Of a stretch of 64,000 bases of DNA, positions 16,900 to 25,342 are shown piece by piece (positions within the stretch are counted from its first letter, which is position 1; each line of letters starts with the position of its first letter). The notes under the pieces were generated by a model. It was given only the letters and a program-made list of their open reading frames with translations. It was not told the DNA's origin and ran no database searches. Source of the DNA: a bacterium. GTDB taxonomy: Bacteria > UBP14 > UBA6098 > 4484-93. Both the position numbers and the translations under genes were made by a program. The DNA is taken from positions 1-64,000 of the forward strand of contig JAGGUN010000045.1 of assembly GCA_021158465.1 (NCBI GenBank), given 5' to 3'.

Positions 16900-17125
16900 T
16901 TTAGTACAGATGAGATCAGGCGAAGAGGGGATCGTTGTTGCGATTCATGGAGGGTTCGGTTCCAGGCGCAGAGCAGAATCTCTTGGAATTAGAGTGGGTG
17001 TTAGTATCAAAAAGATCTCCGCACAGTTTATGCGTGGACCAATAATCGTGCAGGTTGGAAATACAACAATTGCTCTCGGCTTCGGCATAGCACAAAAGAT
17101 TGTTGTAAGAAAGAGACTGGGGTGA
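16886..17125 (+). CDS. feoA: FeoA-domain protein
   Basis: 79 residues with the SH3-like FeoA fold: MRSGEEGIVVAIHGG, RRRAESLGIRVG, GPIIVQVGNTTIALG and a terminal basic strand. FeoA is a cytosolic accessory protein of the ferrous iron transporter FeoB. It starts at a GTG overlapping the end of the regulator gene by 14 nt; family alignment puts the usual start within two codons of this. Its stop overlaps the GTG start of feoB (GTGA), so the three genes form one operon. Confidence 0.92.
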   Translation: MEDVNLVQMRSGEEGIVVAIHGGFGSRRRAESLGIRVGVSIKKISAQFMRGPIIVQVGNTTIALGFGIAQKIVVRKRLG

Positions 17126-18843
17126 AAAAGATACTTTTAATAGGCAATCCCAATGTCGGGAAGAGTGTCATCTTCTCCAGATTGACTGGCGTCCATGTAA
17201 TAGCCTCTAACTATCCCGGAACAACCGTTGAATTCACAAAGGGGTATATGAGGATCAAGGGTGAGAAGGCAGAAGTGATTGATGTGCCTGGCGCCTACAC
17301 GCTCGAACCGAGCTCGAAAGCTGAACAGGTTGCCGTTGATATGCTCGATAGTGCTGCCGAAGAAGATGGTAATATCTTTGTAAACATCGTGGACGCAACC
17401 AACCTGGAGAGGAACTTAGGACTTACACTTCAACTGATTAAAAGAAGGGTACCGCTTATCGTCTGCCTGAATTTCTGGGATGAAACGAAACATACAGGAG
17501 TCCACATCGATGCAGAGAAGCTAGAAAAGATCCTTGCTGTCCCCGTTGTTCCAACCTGTGGAATAACCGGCGAAGGGATTAAAAGTCTTGTGTCAAGAAT
17601 GAGCGAAGCAAAGGTCAGCACATTCCAATATGAGGACGAGGAAAGATGGTCTGAAATCGGCAAGATTGTGGATACAGTGCAGAAGCTAACACACCGCCAT
17701 CATACTCTTCTGGAAAGATTGGGAGATGCTTCAATCCACCCAATAACAGGAATTCCTATCGCTATTATTGTTCTATTCCTTGCTTTCAAGGTTGTGCGGC
17801 TCATCGGCGAATCGCTAATCGGTTATATCCTCGAGCCGCTGTTTGAAAATCTGTGGGCTCCTCTAATGTTAAAGTTATCCGCTCTTCTTGGCTCATCTGG
17901 ATTTATCCACGATGTCCTGATAGGCAAACTAATCGATGGTAAGATAGCCTTTGTGGAATCTATGGGAGTCCTAACGACGGGCTTATTTGTTCCGTTTGCA
18001 ATGGTTCTGCCCTATATCGTAGCCTTCTATCTTGTGCTGAGTTTTCTTGAAGATTCTGGGTATCTTCCCCGTCTCGGTGTCCTGCTCGATACACTTATGC
18101 ACAAATTCGGAATCCATGGTCTGGCAATAATCCCTATGCTGCTCGGGATTGGATGCAATGTTCCTGGTGCGCTGGCAACGAGGGTATTAGAAACGAAGAG
18201 GGAGCGGTTCATTGCCGCCACCCTTATGGCAATAGCGGTCCCCTGTATGGCACAGATAGCAATGGTGTTCGGTCTGGTCGGGCAATATGGTGCGAACGGG
18301 CTCGGCATTGTTTTCGGCACACTATTTATCGTATGGATTATACTCGGACTTCTGCTCAATCTGGTTTTGAAGGGTGAAAGTCCCGAAATATTCGCTGAGA
18401 TTCCTCCATATCGCCTCCCATATTTTCCCGCGCTGGTAAAGAAGCTCTGGATGAGAACATTCGGGTTCCTGAAAGATGCTGTCCCCTATGTCCTTCTGGG
18501 AGTTCTGATTGTGAATATTCTCTATGCCCTTCGCATAATTGAGTTCATTGGCAGGCTTGCTGCACCGGTGGTAACAGGGATTCTCGGACTACCGGAGGAG
18601 GCGGTTGGCGCATTGATCATCGGGTTTCTCAGGAAGGATGTAGCCGTCGGAATGCTCGTCCCACTGGGATTGACTATGCACCAGATGATAGTAGCATCCG
18701 TCGTTTTGACTATGTATTTCCCCTGCATAGCAACCTTCGTTATCCTCGTCAAGGAGCTCGGTGTGAGGGATATGATAAAATCAGCAACGATTATGATCAT
18801 CTCAGCCTTAACCGTTGGTGGAATATTAAACCTTATCTTGTAG
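17122..18843 (+). CDS. feoB: Ferrous iron transporter FeoB
   Basis: 573 residues. The N-terminal G domain has G1 GNPNVGKS (from residue 8), G2 YPGTTVE, G3 DVPG and G4 NFWDE. A helical GDI region (about 165-200) leads into the membrane part with two Gate domains: the first around GYLPRLGVLLDTLMHKFGIHG and IPMLLGIGCNVPGA, the second around IIGFLRKDVAVGMLVP. It imports Fe2+ across the inner membrane. It is somewhat shorter than E. coli FeoB (773) and lacks a C-terminal FeoC-like tail. Starts with GTG, coupled to feoA. Confidence 0.96.
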   Translation: MKKILLIGNPNVGKSVIFSRLTGVHVIASNYPGTTVEFTKGYMRIKGEKAEVIDVPGAYTLEPSSKAEQVAVDMLDSAAEEDGNIFVNIVDATNLERNLGLTLQLIKRRVPLIVCLNFWDETKHTGVHIDAEKLEKILAVPVVPTCGITGEGIKSLVSRMSEAKVSTFQYEDEERWSEIGKIVDTVQKLTHRHHTLLERLGDASIHPITGIPIAIIVLFLAFKVVRLIGESLIGYILEPLFENLWAPLMLKLSALLGSSGFIHDVLIGKLIDGKIAFVESMGVLTTGLFVPFAMVLPYIVAFYLVLSFLEDSGYLPRLGVLLDTLMHKFGIHGLAIIPMLLGIGCNVPGALATRVLETKRERFIAATLMAIAVPCMAQIAMVFGLVGQYGANGLGIVFGTLFIVWIILGLLLNLVLKGESPEIFAEIPPYRLPYFPALVKKLWMRTFGFLKDAVPYVLLGVLIVNILYALRIIEFIGRLAAPVVTGILGLPEEAVGALIIGFLRKDVAVGMLVPLGLTMHQMIVASVVLTMYFPCIATFVILVKELGVRDMIKSATIMIISALTVGGILNLIL

Positions 18844-18959
18844 ATTCAAAACCGACCGAAGAAAATGGGTCCAAGAACATAGCGAGAAAGGAGGCTAAAT
18901 GAAATAGTTCTAAGTCTTTGTCTTGCAAGGTTCAAAAAATTGTAAAAAAGGAGGGAAAG

Positions 18960-19931
18960 ATGAAAATGTATACGATGGCTATAGCCTTGATAGGCATTCT
19001 CGTCTTTTCGGCTAATTCTTTTGCGGACTCCGTTATCGGCTGCCCGCTCGGAGTAGAAAAGGGGAAACTTTGGTTTACAAGCAGGGGGTTTTATATGCAT
19101 GCAACCAAGGCTTACTGGAACGAGGACCCAGAGGATACCCCGGAGATGGTCGATATGCCGGATGGTTGGCATGCAGATATCACAAAAGTCGGCTTAAGGC
19201 TCGGCTACGGCGTTACCAAAAGGTTTAGTGTCGGTTTTGTGACAAGCTATTGGGATAAGGACATCTCAAAGGAGAGCTGGAAGAAAAACCCTGAAATGCA
19301 ATGGGTGAAAAAGAGCAGCGATTTCCACTCCCACGGGTTTGGAGATGTCTGGTTCACGGGGCTATACAAGATAGTCGCAGACCACCCTACCTGGGAAGCT
19401 ATATCAATCGGAGCAGGCATTAAGCTGGATGCCGCAGACGATGCACTCGTAACAAAAGGCATAGGAACAGGGACAAAGGATTTCCGCATCGCTTTCCTCA
19501 CACACGAGGGCATCACATCCCGACTCCATTCCTGCAACGATGTCTGGTATGAATATCGGGGCAAGGTGAGGGATATCGAGGTGAAAAGCGACTCCGGCGA
19601 GATGGTCAAATGGCAGAAATCAGGATGGGACAAAGGAGACGCTGTTGGATATCGGGTCAACTTTGAGTACCTCTTAAACGAAGAAGGCAATTTCCAGATC
19701 CATCTTGCAGGGATTGGACAGATGAGCTTTGCCGATAAGGACACATCCAACAGCAAGGTCGACAATAGCGAATACTACGAACACTCCGTTATGCTGAAGT
19801 TCGCCTATCTGCCGCTCGGGGATGAGCATGAGCATAACAAGATGTTTGTCGGCGTGAGGATACCGGTCGCATCCCAGAAGCAGTTTAGCTCCGAGATAAC
19901 CCCGATATGGTCATTTATGTGGACATTCTGA
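18960..19931 (+). CDS. Secreted outer-membrane beta-barrel protein downstream of feoB
   Basis: 323 residues with a signal peptide (MKMYTMAIALIGILVFSANS, cleavage near FAD). The mature chain has alternating hydrophobic/aromatic strands and ends with ...SFMWTF, a C-terminal Phe typical of outer-membrane beta-barrels. Acidic and His-containing loops (HSHGFGD, DEHEHNK) could bind metal. No exact family recognised; MetA-pathway/transporter-type barrels are a possibility. GGAGGG precedes the ATG at 18960; the in-frame ATG at 18918 has no such site. It lies 116 nt after feoB and may belong to the iron regulon (inference). Confidence 0.7.
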   Translation: MKMYTMAIALIGILVFSANSFADSVIGCPLGVEKGKLWFTSRGFYMHATKAYWNEDPEDTPEMVDMPDGWHADITKVGLRLGYGVTKRFSVGFVTSYWDKDISKESWKKNPEMQWVKKSSDFHSHGFGDVWFTGLYKIVADHPTWEAISIGAGIKLDAADDALVTKGIGTGTKDFRIAFLTHEGITSRLHSCNDVWYEYRGKVRDIEVKSDSGEMVKWQKSGWDKGDAVGYRVNFEYLLNEEGNFQIHLAGIGQMSFADKDTSNSKVDNSEYYEHSVMLKFAYLPLGDEHEHNKMFVGVRIPVASQKQFSSEITPIWSFMWTF

Positions 19932-19939
19932 GCGAGCCG

Positions 19940-20293
19940 ATGAGAACAAAGATTGCTATCCTCTGGCTATCTCTTACACTTGCATTCCTTGCCCACGGGC
20001 AACTGCACTTCTTCGAGAAAGGAGGAGTCCCAAAGGAAACTCTGGGGCTCCTTCTATTTTTCGACTTCTGTTACATAGTGCCCTTACTCCTCGCGTACCT
20101 CACACTCGTCCTGAGAGAGAAAGCCTGTAGAACATTGAATATAGTTTCATCCGCTACCTTCCTCGTGATGAATACCTACCATCTCTGGGCGCATCTGGGC
20201 GAGCCAGCACAGATACCGATCGTCGGTGCAACTGTTGCAATCGCGGGCTTGATACTATGGCATTCGTTGGAGATACCCAAAACGAAAAGATAA
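19940..20293 (+). CDS. Small integral membrane protein, unknown function
   Basis: 117 residues with about four predicted membrane helices (approximately 5-22, 35-57, 68-86 and 90-107) and a short basic tail KTKR. It begins 8 nt after the stop of the beta-barrel gene, so it is probably cotranscribed. The ribosome-binding site is weak; an in-frame ATG at 19907 overlaps the previous gene. No family recognised. Confidence 0.6.
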   Translation: MRTKIAILWLSLTLAFLAHGQLHFFEKGGVPKETLGLLLFFDFCYIVPLLLAYLTLVLREKACRTLNIVSSATFLVMNTYHLWAHLGEPAQIPIVGATVAIAGLILWHSLEIPKTKR

Positions 20294-20295
20294 CT

Positions 20296-20544
20296 ATGCT
20301 CAGCCGTTCCGATTTCACCATATATTCCCTGTGGCTGATCCTTGTGCCGGTGATCATAATCTCGCGGAGCATAACGGCTATCGGCAGCAAGCTGCGCGGA
20401 ACCGACATCGCAAATGCAGACCGTCGCAACAAAAAATCCATAGCTGTTGTCTTGACGCCACTCTTCGTACGCATGCCGATATTGATATTATCAGGAAGAA
20501 TAGAGACCAAAAACACGGAGAAAAAAATAAAATTTAGAACTTGA
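20296..20544 (+). CDS. Doubtful small ORF with one hydrophobic stretch
   Basis: 82 codons in the roughly 300-nt space between the membrane protein and Smg. Residues 8-25 are hydrophobic and could be a membrane helix; the rest is basic. No good ribosome-binding site, no recognisable family, and its end runs into the smg promoter (TTGACT at 20541). It could be a remnant or non-coding DNA. I see nothing else in this stretch. Confidence 0.25.
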   Translation: MLSRSDFTIYSLWLILVPVIIISRSITAIGSKLRGTDIANADRRNKKSIAVVLTPLFVRMPILILSGRIETKNTEKKIKFRT

Positions 20545-20568
20545 CTGTCGAGGAAAAAGATGTATTAT
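20541..20568 (+). promoter_or_regulatory. Promoter of smg-sigA
   Basis: TTGACT at 20541-20546, 16-bp spacer, TATTAT at 20563-20568. The predicted start site (about 20575) lies downstream of the ATG at 20560, so that ATG cannot start the Smg protein. Confidence 0.65.
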
Positions 20569-20592
20569 TATGAAAAAATTGCAGGAGAGAAC

Positions 20593-21039
20593 TTGAACGG
20601 GAAACTGTTTGACCTTATAGTGTATCTTGCCGAGAACTCAACTGAACCTGTGAAACCCACAGACCAGCAACTTCTTAAGCAGTTCGAGGACAAAGGGTTC
20701 ACAGACAGCGAGATTAACTACGCTATAACCTGGTTCAACAAACACATAAAAGGAGGCGCGAAGCAGAGAAAACGCTTCAGTGTTCGTGTCCTCTCGAGAG
20801 AGGAAAAGCAACTCTTCACCCCAGAGGCACAAGGATATATATTGCGTCTTCTGGAACTTGGTGTTATAACCAGGGAACAGTTCGAGTTGATAGTTGCACG
20901 AGCAGAGATGGGTGAGAACGAAAGAATAGACCTCGAAACCCTCAAAACTATCGTTTCATATATGGTGCTGGAGGGGTCATACCCAGATGAATTCGATGGA
21001 TTTCCCCCTTTCCATAGGAAAAACGATACGGTAAACTAA
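20593..21039 (+). CDS. smg: Smg family (DUF494) protein
   Basis: 148 residues. [19 protein letters not shown] matches the central Smg motif (YTPEE..GFLLFLE.. in E. coli), and [13 protein letters not shown] matches its C-terminal helix. Molecular role is unknown. I start it at TTG 20593 ([15 protein letters not shown], the usual family N-terminus), preceded by AGGAG at 5-nt spacing; the longer frame from ATG 20560 overlaps the promoter. It is followed by the primary sigma factor, 80 nt on. Confidence 0.85.
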   Translation: MNGKLFDLIVYLAENSTEPVKPTDQQLLKQFEDKGFTDSEINYAITWFNKHIKGGAKQRKRFSVRVLSREEKQLFTPEAQGYILRLLELGVITREQFELIVARAEMGENERIDLETLKTIVSYMVLEGSYPDEFDGFPPFHRKNDTVN

Positions 21040-21119
21040 AAGATCTCACTTCAAATTTGACAAAAGAAGACCTTTTTGTATGTTTTCAAAAGAGAGGAGA
21101 ACCATTAAAAGGAGGATTG

Positions 21120-22001
21120 ATGGGAAGCTCTCATCCGAGGAGAACCAGGAGAAAGAAAACAAGATATTCAAGGGATAGAGAAAGGTCTCTTGATCTTTAT
21201 ATGAAAGAGATAGGTGAAACGGAGCTTCTAAAGCCGGAGGAAGAGGTTGAACTTGCCAAGCGAATAAAGGAGGGCGATAAGGAGGCATTAGAAAAACTTA
21301 CAAAAGCAAACCTGAGGTTTGTGGTCAGCATTGCCAAGCAGTATCAGAACCAGGGGCTTTCACTCCAGGACCTTATAAATGAGGGCAATATCGGGCTTAT
21401 TAAGGCAGCGAAGCGCTTCGACGAAAAGCGCGGCTTCAAATTCATATCCTATGCCGTCTGGTGGATAAAACAGAGTATCCTGCAGGCGCTTGCAGAACAG
21501 TCGAGGATTATCCGACTCCCTGTCAACAGAATAGGAACGCTCCACAAGATAGGTCAAAGACAGAGCGAATTGGAACAGGAGCTGGGTAGGAAACCGTCGA
21601 GCGAGGAGTTAGCCGAGGAGCTAAATATGAACAAGGGGGATATAGATAACACCCTCAAAATATCCGCCTCACATCTGTCGCTCGATGCTCCGTTCTCCCC
21701 GAACGATTCAAACTCCCTTAAAGATGTTCTCCAAGATGACAAACTACCATCCCCAGAGAGTAATCTTGTAAGAACCTCTCTCCGCGAGGAGATAGATCGT
21801 GTTCTCTCCACACTCTCTGAGCGGGAGGCAGAGGTAATAAGCCTCTACTTCGGGATAAACAGGGGAAGACAGCTAACCCTCGAAGAAATAGGCGAACGGT
21901 TCAATCTCACGAGGGAGAGGGTACGCCAGATAAAAGAAAAGGCGATAAGAAGACTAAAACATGCAACAAGAAGTAAGAACCTAAGATTGTACCTTTCCTA
22001 A
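21120..22001 (+). CDS. Primary-type sigma70 factor (RpoD/SigA group)
   Basis: 293 residues. After a basic N-terminus ([12 protein letters not shown]) come region 1.2 ([10 protein letters not shown]), region 2 with [30 protein letters not shown] and [15 protein letters not shown], region 3, and region 4 with LREREVI-like [13 protein letters not shown] and the [31 protein letters not shown]. Region 1.1 is absent, as in many short SigA/RpoD proteins. It directs RNA polymerase to TTGACA/TATAAT promoters such as those found in this window. AGGAGG precedes the ATG at 21120; an in-frame ATG at 21057 lacks a site. Confidence 0.93.
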   Translation: MGSSHPRRTRRKKTRYSRDRERSLDLYMKEIGETELLKPEEEVELAKRIKEGDKEALEKLTKANLRFVVSIAKQYQNQGLSLQDLINEGNIGLIKAAKRFDEKRGFKFISYAVWWIKQSILQALAEQSRIIRLPVNRIGTLHKIGQRQSELEQELGRKPSSEELAEELNMNKGDIDNTLKISASHLSLDAPFSPNDSNSLKDVLQDDKLPSPESNLVRTSLREEIDRVLSTLSEREAEVISLYFGINRGRQLTLEEIGERFNLTRERVRQIKEKAIRRLKHATRSKNLRLYLS

Positions 22002-22043
22002 CCCCCAGAAAACGACGCACCTTAATTTTTATCTCAATACTAT

Positions 22044-22071
22044 TTGATTTCCCGGATAAACAAATTATATT
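22044..22071 (+). promoter_or_regulatory. Promoter of the nucleotidase operon
   Basis: TTGATT at 22044-22049, 16-bp spacer, TATATT at 22066-22071. The leader of about 20 nt carries AAAGGA before the ATG at 22100. Confidence 0.65.
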
Positions 22072-22099
22072 TGATAAGCCTATACCATAAAGGAATAAT

Positions 22100-23908
22100 A
22101 TGCGCTGGATTATTGCTCTTTTCCTATTGTTCAGTGGTTGCCTCCAAGCCTCCGATACTCTTGTTATCCTTCATACAAACGATAGCCACTCGCATCTCGT
22201 TGCATTCGGGCCCGAGGATGAGACAGGCAAGGGTATATACGGCGGCGTGGACAGACTGTCCACACTGATACAGGAGGAAAGGAGAAGCTCTACAAACAGC
22301 CTTATCCTCCACGCCGGCGACTTCTTTTTTGGGGGTATAATGTTTAACCGTTTCTCTGGGGTTGAGGAGCTACGACTCATTCACAGGCTCGGATTCGAGG
22401 CTTTGACCATTGGCAACCACGAGTTCGACAGGGGACCGGAGAGGCTATATAACACTCTCATAGAGGCAGAATCCACAGAGGAATTTCACTATCTATCAGC
22501 GAATATGGATGCATCCTGTTTCCCTGAACTTGCCGAGCTTGTCGAGCCGTTCTATATAAAGGATTTCCCACATTTCCGCGTCGGGATATTCGGGCTAACA
22601 ACCCAGGAGACAAACTACATCTCCTCTCCATCACCTGTTTGTTTCACAGACCCTGTAACATCAGCAAGAGATATGGTCGATACACTCAGATCACTTAGCT
22701 GCAACTTAATAATCCTTCTCTCCCACCTCGGTGTTAACGAGGATAGAATGGTCGCTAAGGAAGTCGCTGGGATACATATAATCGTCGGTGGACACGACCA
22801 CTACCTGTTTACCACACCAATTCCTGTGGAGAACCCGGAAGGCGACACAACTTACATCCTCCAGGTTGGTTGTTATAACCGGTATCTTGGCAAGATGATA
22901 ATGGAGATCGGTGAGGAAAACCGTATATTAGATTATGAGGTAATACCCGTCGACTCATCTGTCTACCCTGACCCTGCTATCTCATCCTATCTCGATTCTA
23001 TAGTCGAGATACTCGAGTCCACCCCGACACTTGCCGGTATGTACACCACTCCACTCATATATGTGCCTGAAGCCATTCCCGAGACCCCTCAAACTGATGG
23101 GTACCTTGACACGCCGCTCGGAAACCTTGTAACCGACGCCCTAAGAGAGACATCAGACGCTGATCTCGCACTGGAAACAAGCGAATCGGTCAGGCAGGAT
23201 ATATACCCTGGAATACTTTTTGGATACGAACTTTTTAGCGCAATCCCCATCGGGCTGGATCCAAGCACATACCTTACATCAAGGATTATCAGGATGTATA
23301 TCTCAGGAAACTCCCTTTATAGACTCCTGAACCTCCCGCTATCTCTTGGAAATCTTTTGATATACATCTCTGGTGGAAGATACACCGTCTACAACTCTGG
23401 CTCATCCTTCTCGGTCAGAAGGGAATCTGTTCTCGTGAACGGGGAGCCGCTCTTAGATGCTGCCACTTACTCTGTGGTGATAAGCCAGTTTTTCTACGAG
23501 ATGCTACCATCGCTATACATCTTCCCTGACAGCGCTGATACCCTGCCAATAACAGAGTTCGAAGCAGTCAGAGACTACATAATCGAGCACCCTGAAAGAG
23601 CACTTTCAGCAACCACCGAGGGCAGAATTATCCTCGAGGAAACGGGTATCGAGGAAAAGCCAGAAGAAAAAAGAAGCTCTTTGTCTATCTATCCAAATCC
23701 GTTCAACTCAACCCTGAGCATAAAAAGTGAAACAAACAGAGATATTCTCATATTCAATATAAAGGGTGAACTCATCCGGAGGTTACCCGCAGAAGACCAC
23801 ACCTGGGACGGGAAAGACAATTGGGGGAATCGGATGCCGTCAGGAGTATACCTTCTCAAGGAAGATATGCCGAACAGCAAACCGCAGAAAGCAGTTCTTA
23901 TAAGGTAA
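22100..23908 (+). CDS. Secreted UshA/5'-nucleotidase-family phosphoesterase with C-terminal sorting domain
   Basis: 602 residues. The signal peptide (RWIIALFLLFSGC) could be lipoprotein-type with Cys at 14, although -3 is Phe. The calcineurin-like metallophosphatase domain has the family metal ligands: HTNDSHSH, HAGDFF, GNHEFDRG, LSHLGVNED and GGHDHY. The 5'-nucleotidase C-terminal domain spans about 335-500. The last 75 residues (SIYPNPFNSTLSI ... SGVYLL) form a FlgD-like/type IX secretion sorting domain, so it should be exported to the surface. Substrate could be nucleotides or UDP-sugars. First of four closely linked genes. Confidence 0.9.
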   Translation: MRWIIALFLLFSGCLQASDTLVILHTNDSHSHLVAFGPEDETGKGIYGGVDRLSTLIQEERRSSTNSLILHAGDFFFGGIMFNRFSGVEELRLIHRLGFEALTIGNHEFDRGPERLYNTLIEAESTEEFHYLSANMDASCFPELAELVEPFYIKDFPHFRVGIFGLTTQETNYISSPSPVCFTDPVTSARDMVDTLRSLSCNLIILLSHLGVNEDRMVAKEVAGIHIIVGGHDHYLFTTPIPVENPEGDTTYILQVGCYNRYLGKMIMEIGEENRILDYEVIPVDSSVYPDPAISSYLDSIVEILESTPTLAGMYTTPLIYVPEAIPETPQTDGYLDTPLGNLVTDALRETSDADLALETSESVRQDIYPGILFGYELFSAIPIGLDPSTYLTSRIIRMYISGNSLYRLLNLPLSLGNLLIYISGGRYTVYNSGSSFSVRRESVLVNGEPLLDAATYSVVISQFFYEMLPSLYIFPDSADTLPITEFEAVRDYIIEHPERALSATTEGRIILEETGIEEKPEEKRSSLSIYPNPFNSTLSIKSETNRDILIFNIKGELIRRLPAEDHTWDGKDNWGNRMPSGVYLLKEDMPNSKPQKAVLIR

Positions 23909-23909
23909 G

Positions 23910-24560
23910 ATGGAAATGCAGTATAGAAGAGAGCGCGAAGAGATACTCTGGGCGTCGAGAAGGCTTACCAACGGAGGGATAGATTTTCTCCCCGCAACAG
24001 ATGGGAACATCTCAGTTCGAGTGGATAAATCTAAAATTTTAATCACTCCGACAACCCGCTTCAAGGAAAACCTAACAGCAGAGGAAATACTGCTAACAGA
24101 CATAGATGGCAACCTACTCGAGGGGAACGGTTCCCCCTCATCTGAGATGATGATGCACCTTTCTATCTACCAGGAGAGAGCAGATATCTTCTCCGTAGTT
24201 CATGCCCACCCGGTATTTACACTCGCACTATCCGCTTCCGGAAGGCGTATTCCGACAAAGCTTTTATCCGAATCCCTTGTGAGGCTCGGAAAAGATGTCC
24301 CCGTTGCCCCATTTGCCGTCCCTGGAACAGAGGAGGTCTCAGAATCGGTCAGACCATACATAAAAGGGTCCAATGCCATCATCCTCTCCAACCACGGAGC
24401 AGTAACATTCGGCAAAGAGATCTACGATGCAGTCGCACGAATGGAAACACTCGAACATCTCTCGAAGATTGCATATCTGAGCTACCTGCTCGGTGAGCCA
24501 GAATATATTCCAGAGGATGGAGTAAAAAGAATTCTTTCATTCTTCAAGAGCAAGAGATGA
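23910..24560 (+). CDS. Class II aldolase (fuculose-phosphate aldolase-like)
   Basis: 216 residues of the AraD/FucA class II aldolase/adducin family. DGNISVR is the phosphate-binding loop, PSSEMMMHLSIY contains the catalytic Glu, and HAHP and NHGAVTFG supply the Zn2+ ligands. These enzymes cleave ketose-1-phosphates such as L-fuculose 1-phosphate, or act in methylthioribulose-type pathways. The exact substrate cannot be decided. It sits 1 nt after the nucleotidase and overlaps the amidohydrolase by 4 nt. The nucleotidase/aldolase/amidohydrolase set could serve nucleoside or methionine salvage (speculative). Confidence 0.87.
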   Translation: MEMQYRREREEILWASRRLTNGGIDFLPATDGNISVRVDKSKILITPTTRFKENLTAEEILLTDIDGNLLEGNGSPSSEMMMHLSIYQERADIFSVVHAHPVFTLALSASGRRIPTKLLSESLVRLGKDVPVAPFAVPGTEEVSESVRPYIKGSNAIILSNHGAVTFGKEIYDAVARMETLEHLSKIAYLSYLLGEPEYIPEDGVKRILSFFKSKR

Positions 24561-25342
24561 AGATAGGTTATCTTCAATTCAACCCTGAGCGTCTCGCAGT
24601 TGATAAGAATATTAAGCGAGTGATACAGTTCCTCGAACCTGTTGAAGCGGAACTCGTTGTTTTACCTGAACTGTTCGCCACAGGGTATCTCTTCGGCTCG
24701 AAGAGAGAACTGCTGTCGGTAGCTGAGAAGTTTCCAGACGGTGAAACGATAAAAGCAGTCTCTGAGGTAGCCAAGAAAAAGGATATGGCTATTGTCGGAG
24801 GGTTCCCGGAAATATCGAATAACAAAATCTTCAACTCACAGTTTCTTGTTTCACCAATGGGAGAGTTCCTCTACAGAAAAACGCATCTTTTCGACGGGGA
24901 GAAATATCTGTTTGCTCCTGGGGACACAGGTTTTGTCTCCGTCGAATTCAAGGGGGTAAAGATAGGTCTTATGGTCTGCTTTGACTGGCTATTCCCTGAG
25001 GCGGCAAGGACACTTGCTCTCAAGGGTGCACAGGTCATCGCTCACAGCGCAAACCTCGTTATGCCATACTGCCAGAAGGCAATGTACGCCAGGGCAGTGG
25101 AGAACAGGGTCTTCACAATAACATCGAACAGGGTAGGGATAGAATCGGTTGGGGGGAGAAAACTTACCTTCACGGGTGGAAGCATCATCTACTCCCCCAC
25201 AGGCAAGATTCTCGCCGAGGGAAGCACTGATTCCGAGGAGATAACGATCGTAGAGATTGACCCGACCGAAGCCCTTGACAAAAACATTACCAAGGACAAC
25301 AATATATTCGACGACAGAAGAACCAAACTATATTTTAGATGA
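24557..25342 (+). CDS. Carbon-nitrogen hydrolase (nitrilase superfamily)
   Basis: 261 residues with the complete Glu-Lys-Cys triad of the nitrilase superfamily: Glu in VLPELFATGY, Lys in YRKTHLFDGE and Cys in GLMVCFDWLFPEAAR. The fold matches omega-amidase/N-carbamoyl-putrescine amidase-like enzymes; the amide substrate is not identifiable. Start and stop both overlap neighbours by ATGA, so it is translationally coupled to the aldolase and to the C25 protein. Cytosolic, with no signal peptide. Confidence 0.9.
   Translation: MKIGYLQFNPERLAVDKNIKRVIQFLEPVEAELVVLPELFATGYLFGSKRELLSVAEKFPDGETIKAVSEVAKKKDMAIVGGFPEISNNKIFNSQFLVSPMGEFLYRKTHLFDGEKYLFAPGDTGFVSVEFKGVKIGLMVCFDWLFPEAARTLALKGAQVIAHSANLVMPYCQKAMYARAVENRVFTITSNRVGIESVGGRKLTFTGGSIIYSPTGKILAEGSTDSEEITIVEIDPTEALDKNITKDNNIFDDRRTKLYFR

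Noticed and set aside
18890-18906. AAAGGAGGCTAA followed by ATG AAA TAG
   Set aside because: A strong Shine-Dalgarno with a two-codon frame is probably a degraded start; too short to support a function.
20154-20516. 120-codon minus-strand frame
   Set aside because: Arg/Ser-rich, overlaps a likely membrane protein on the plus strand and has no ribosome-binding site.
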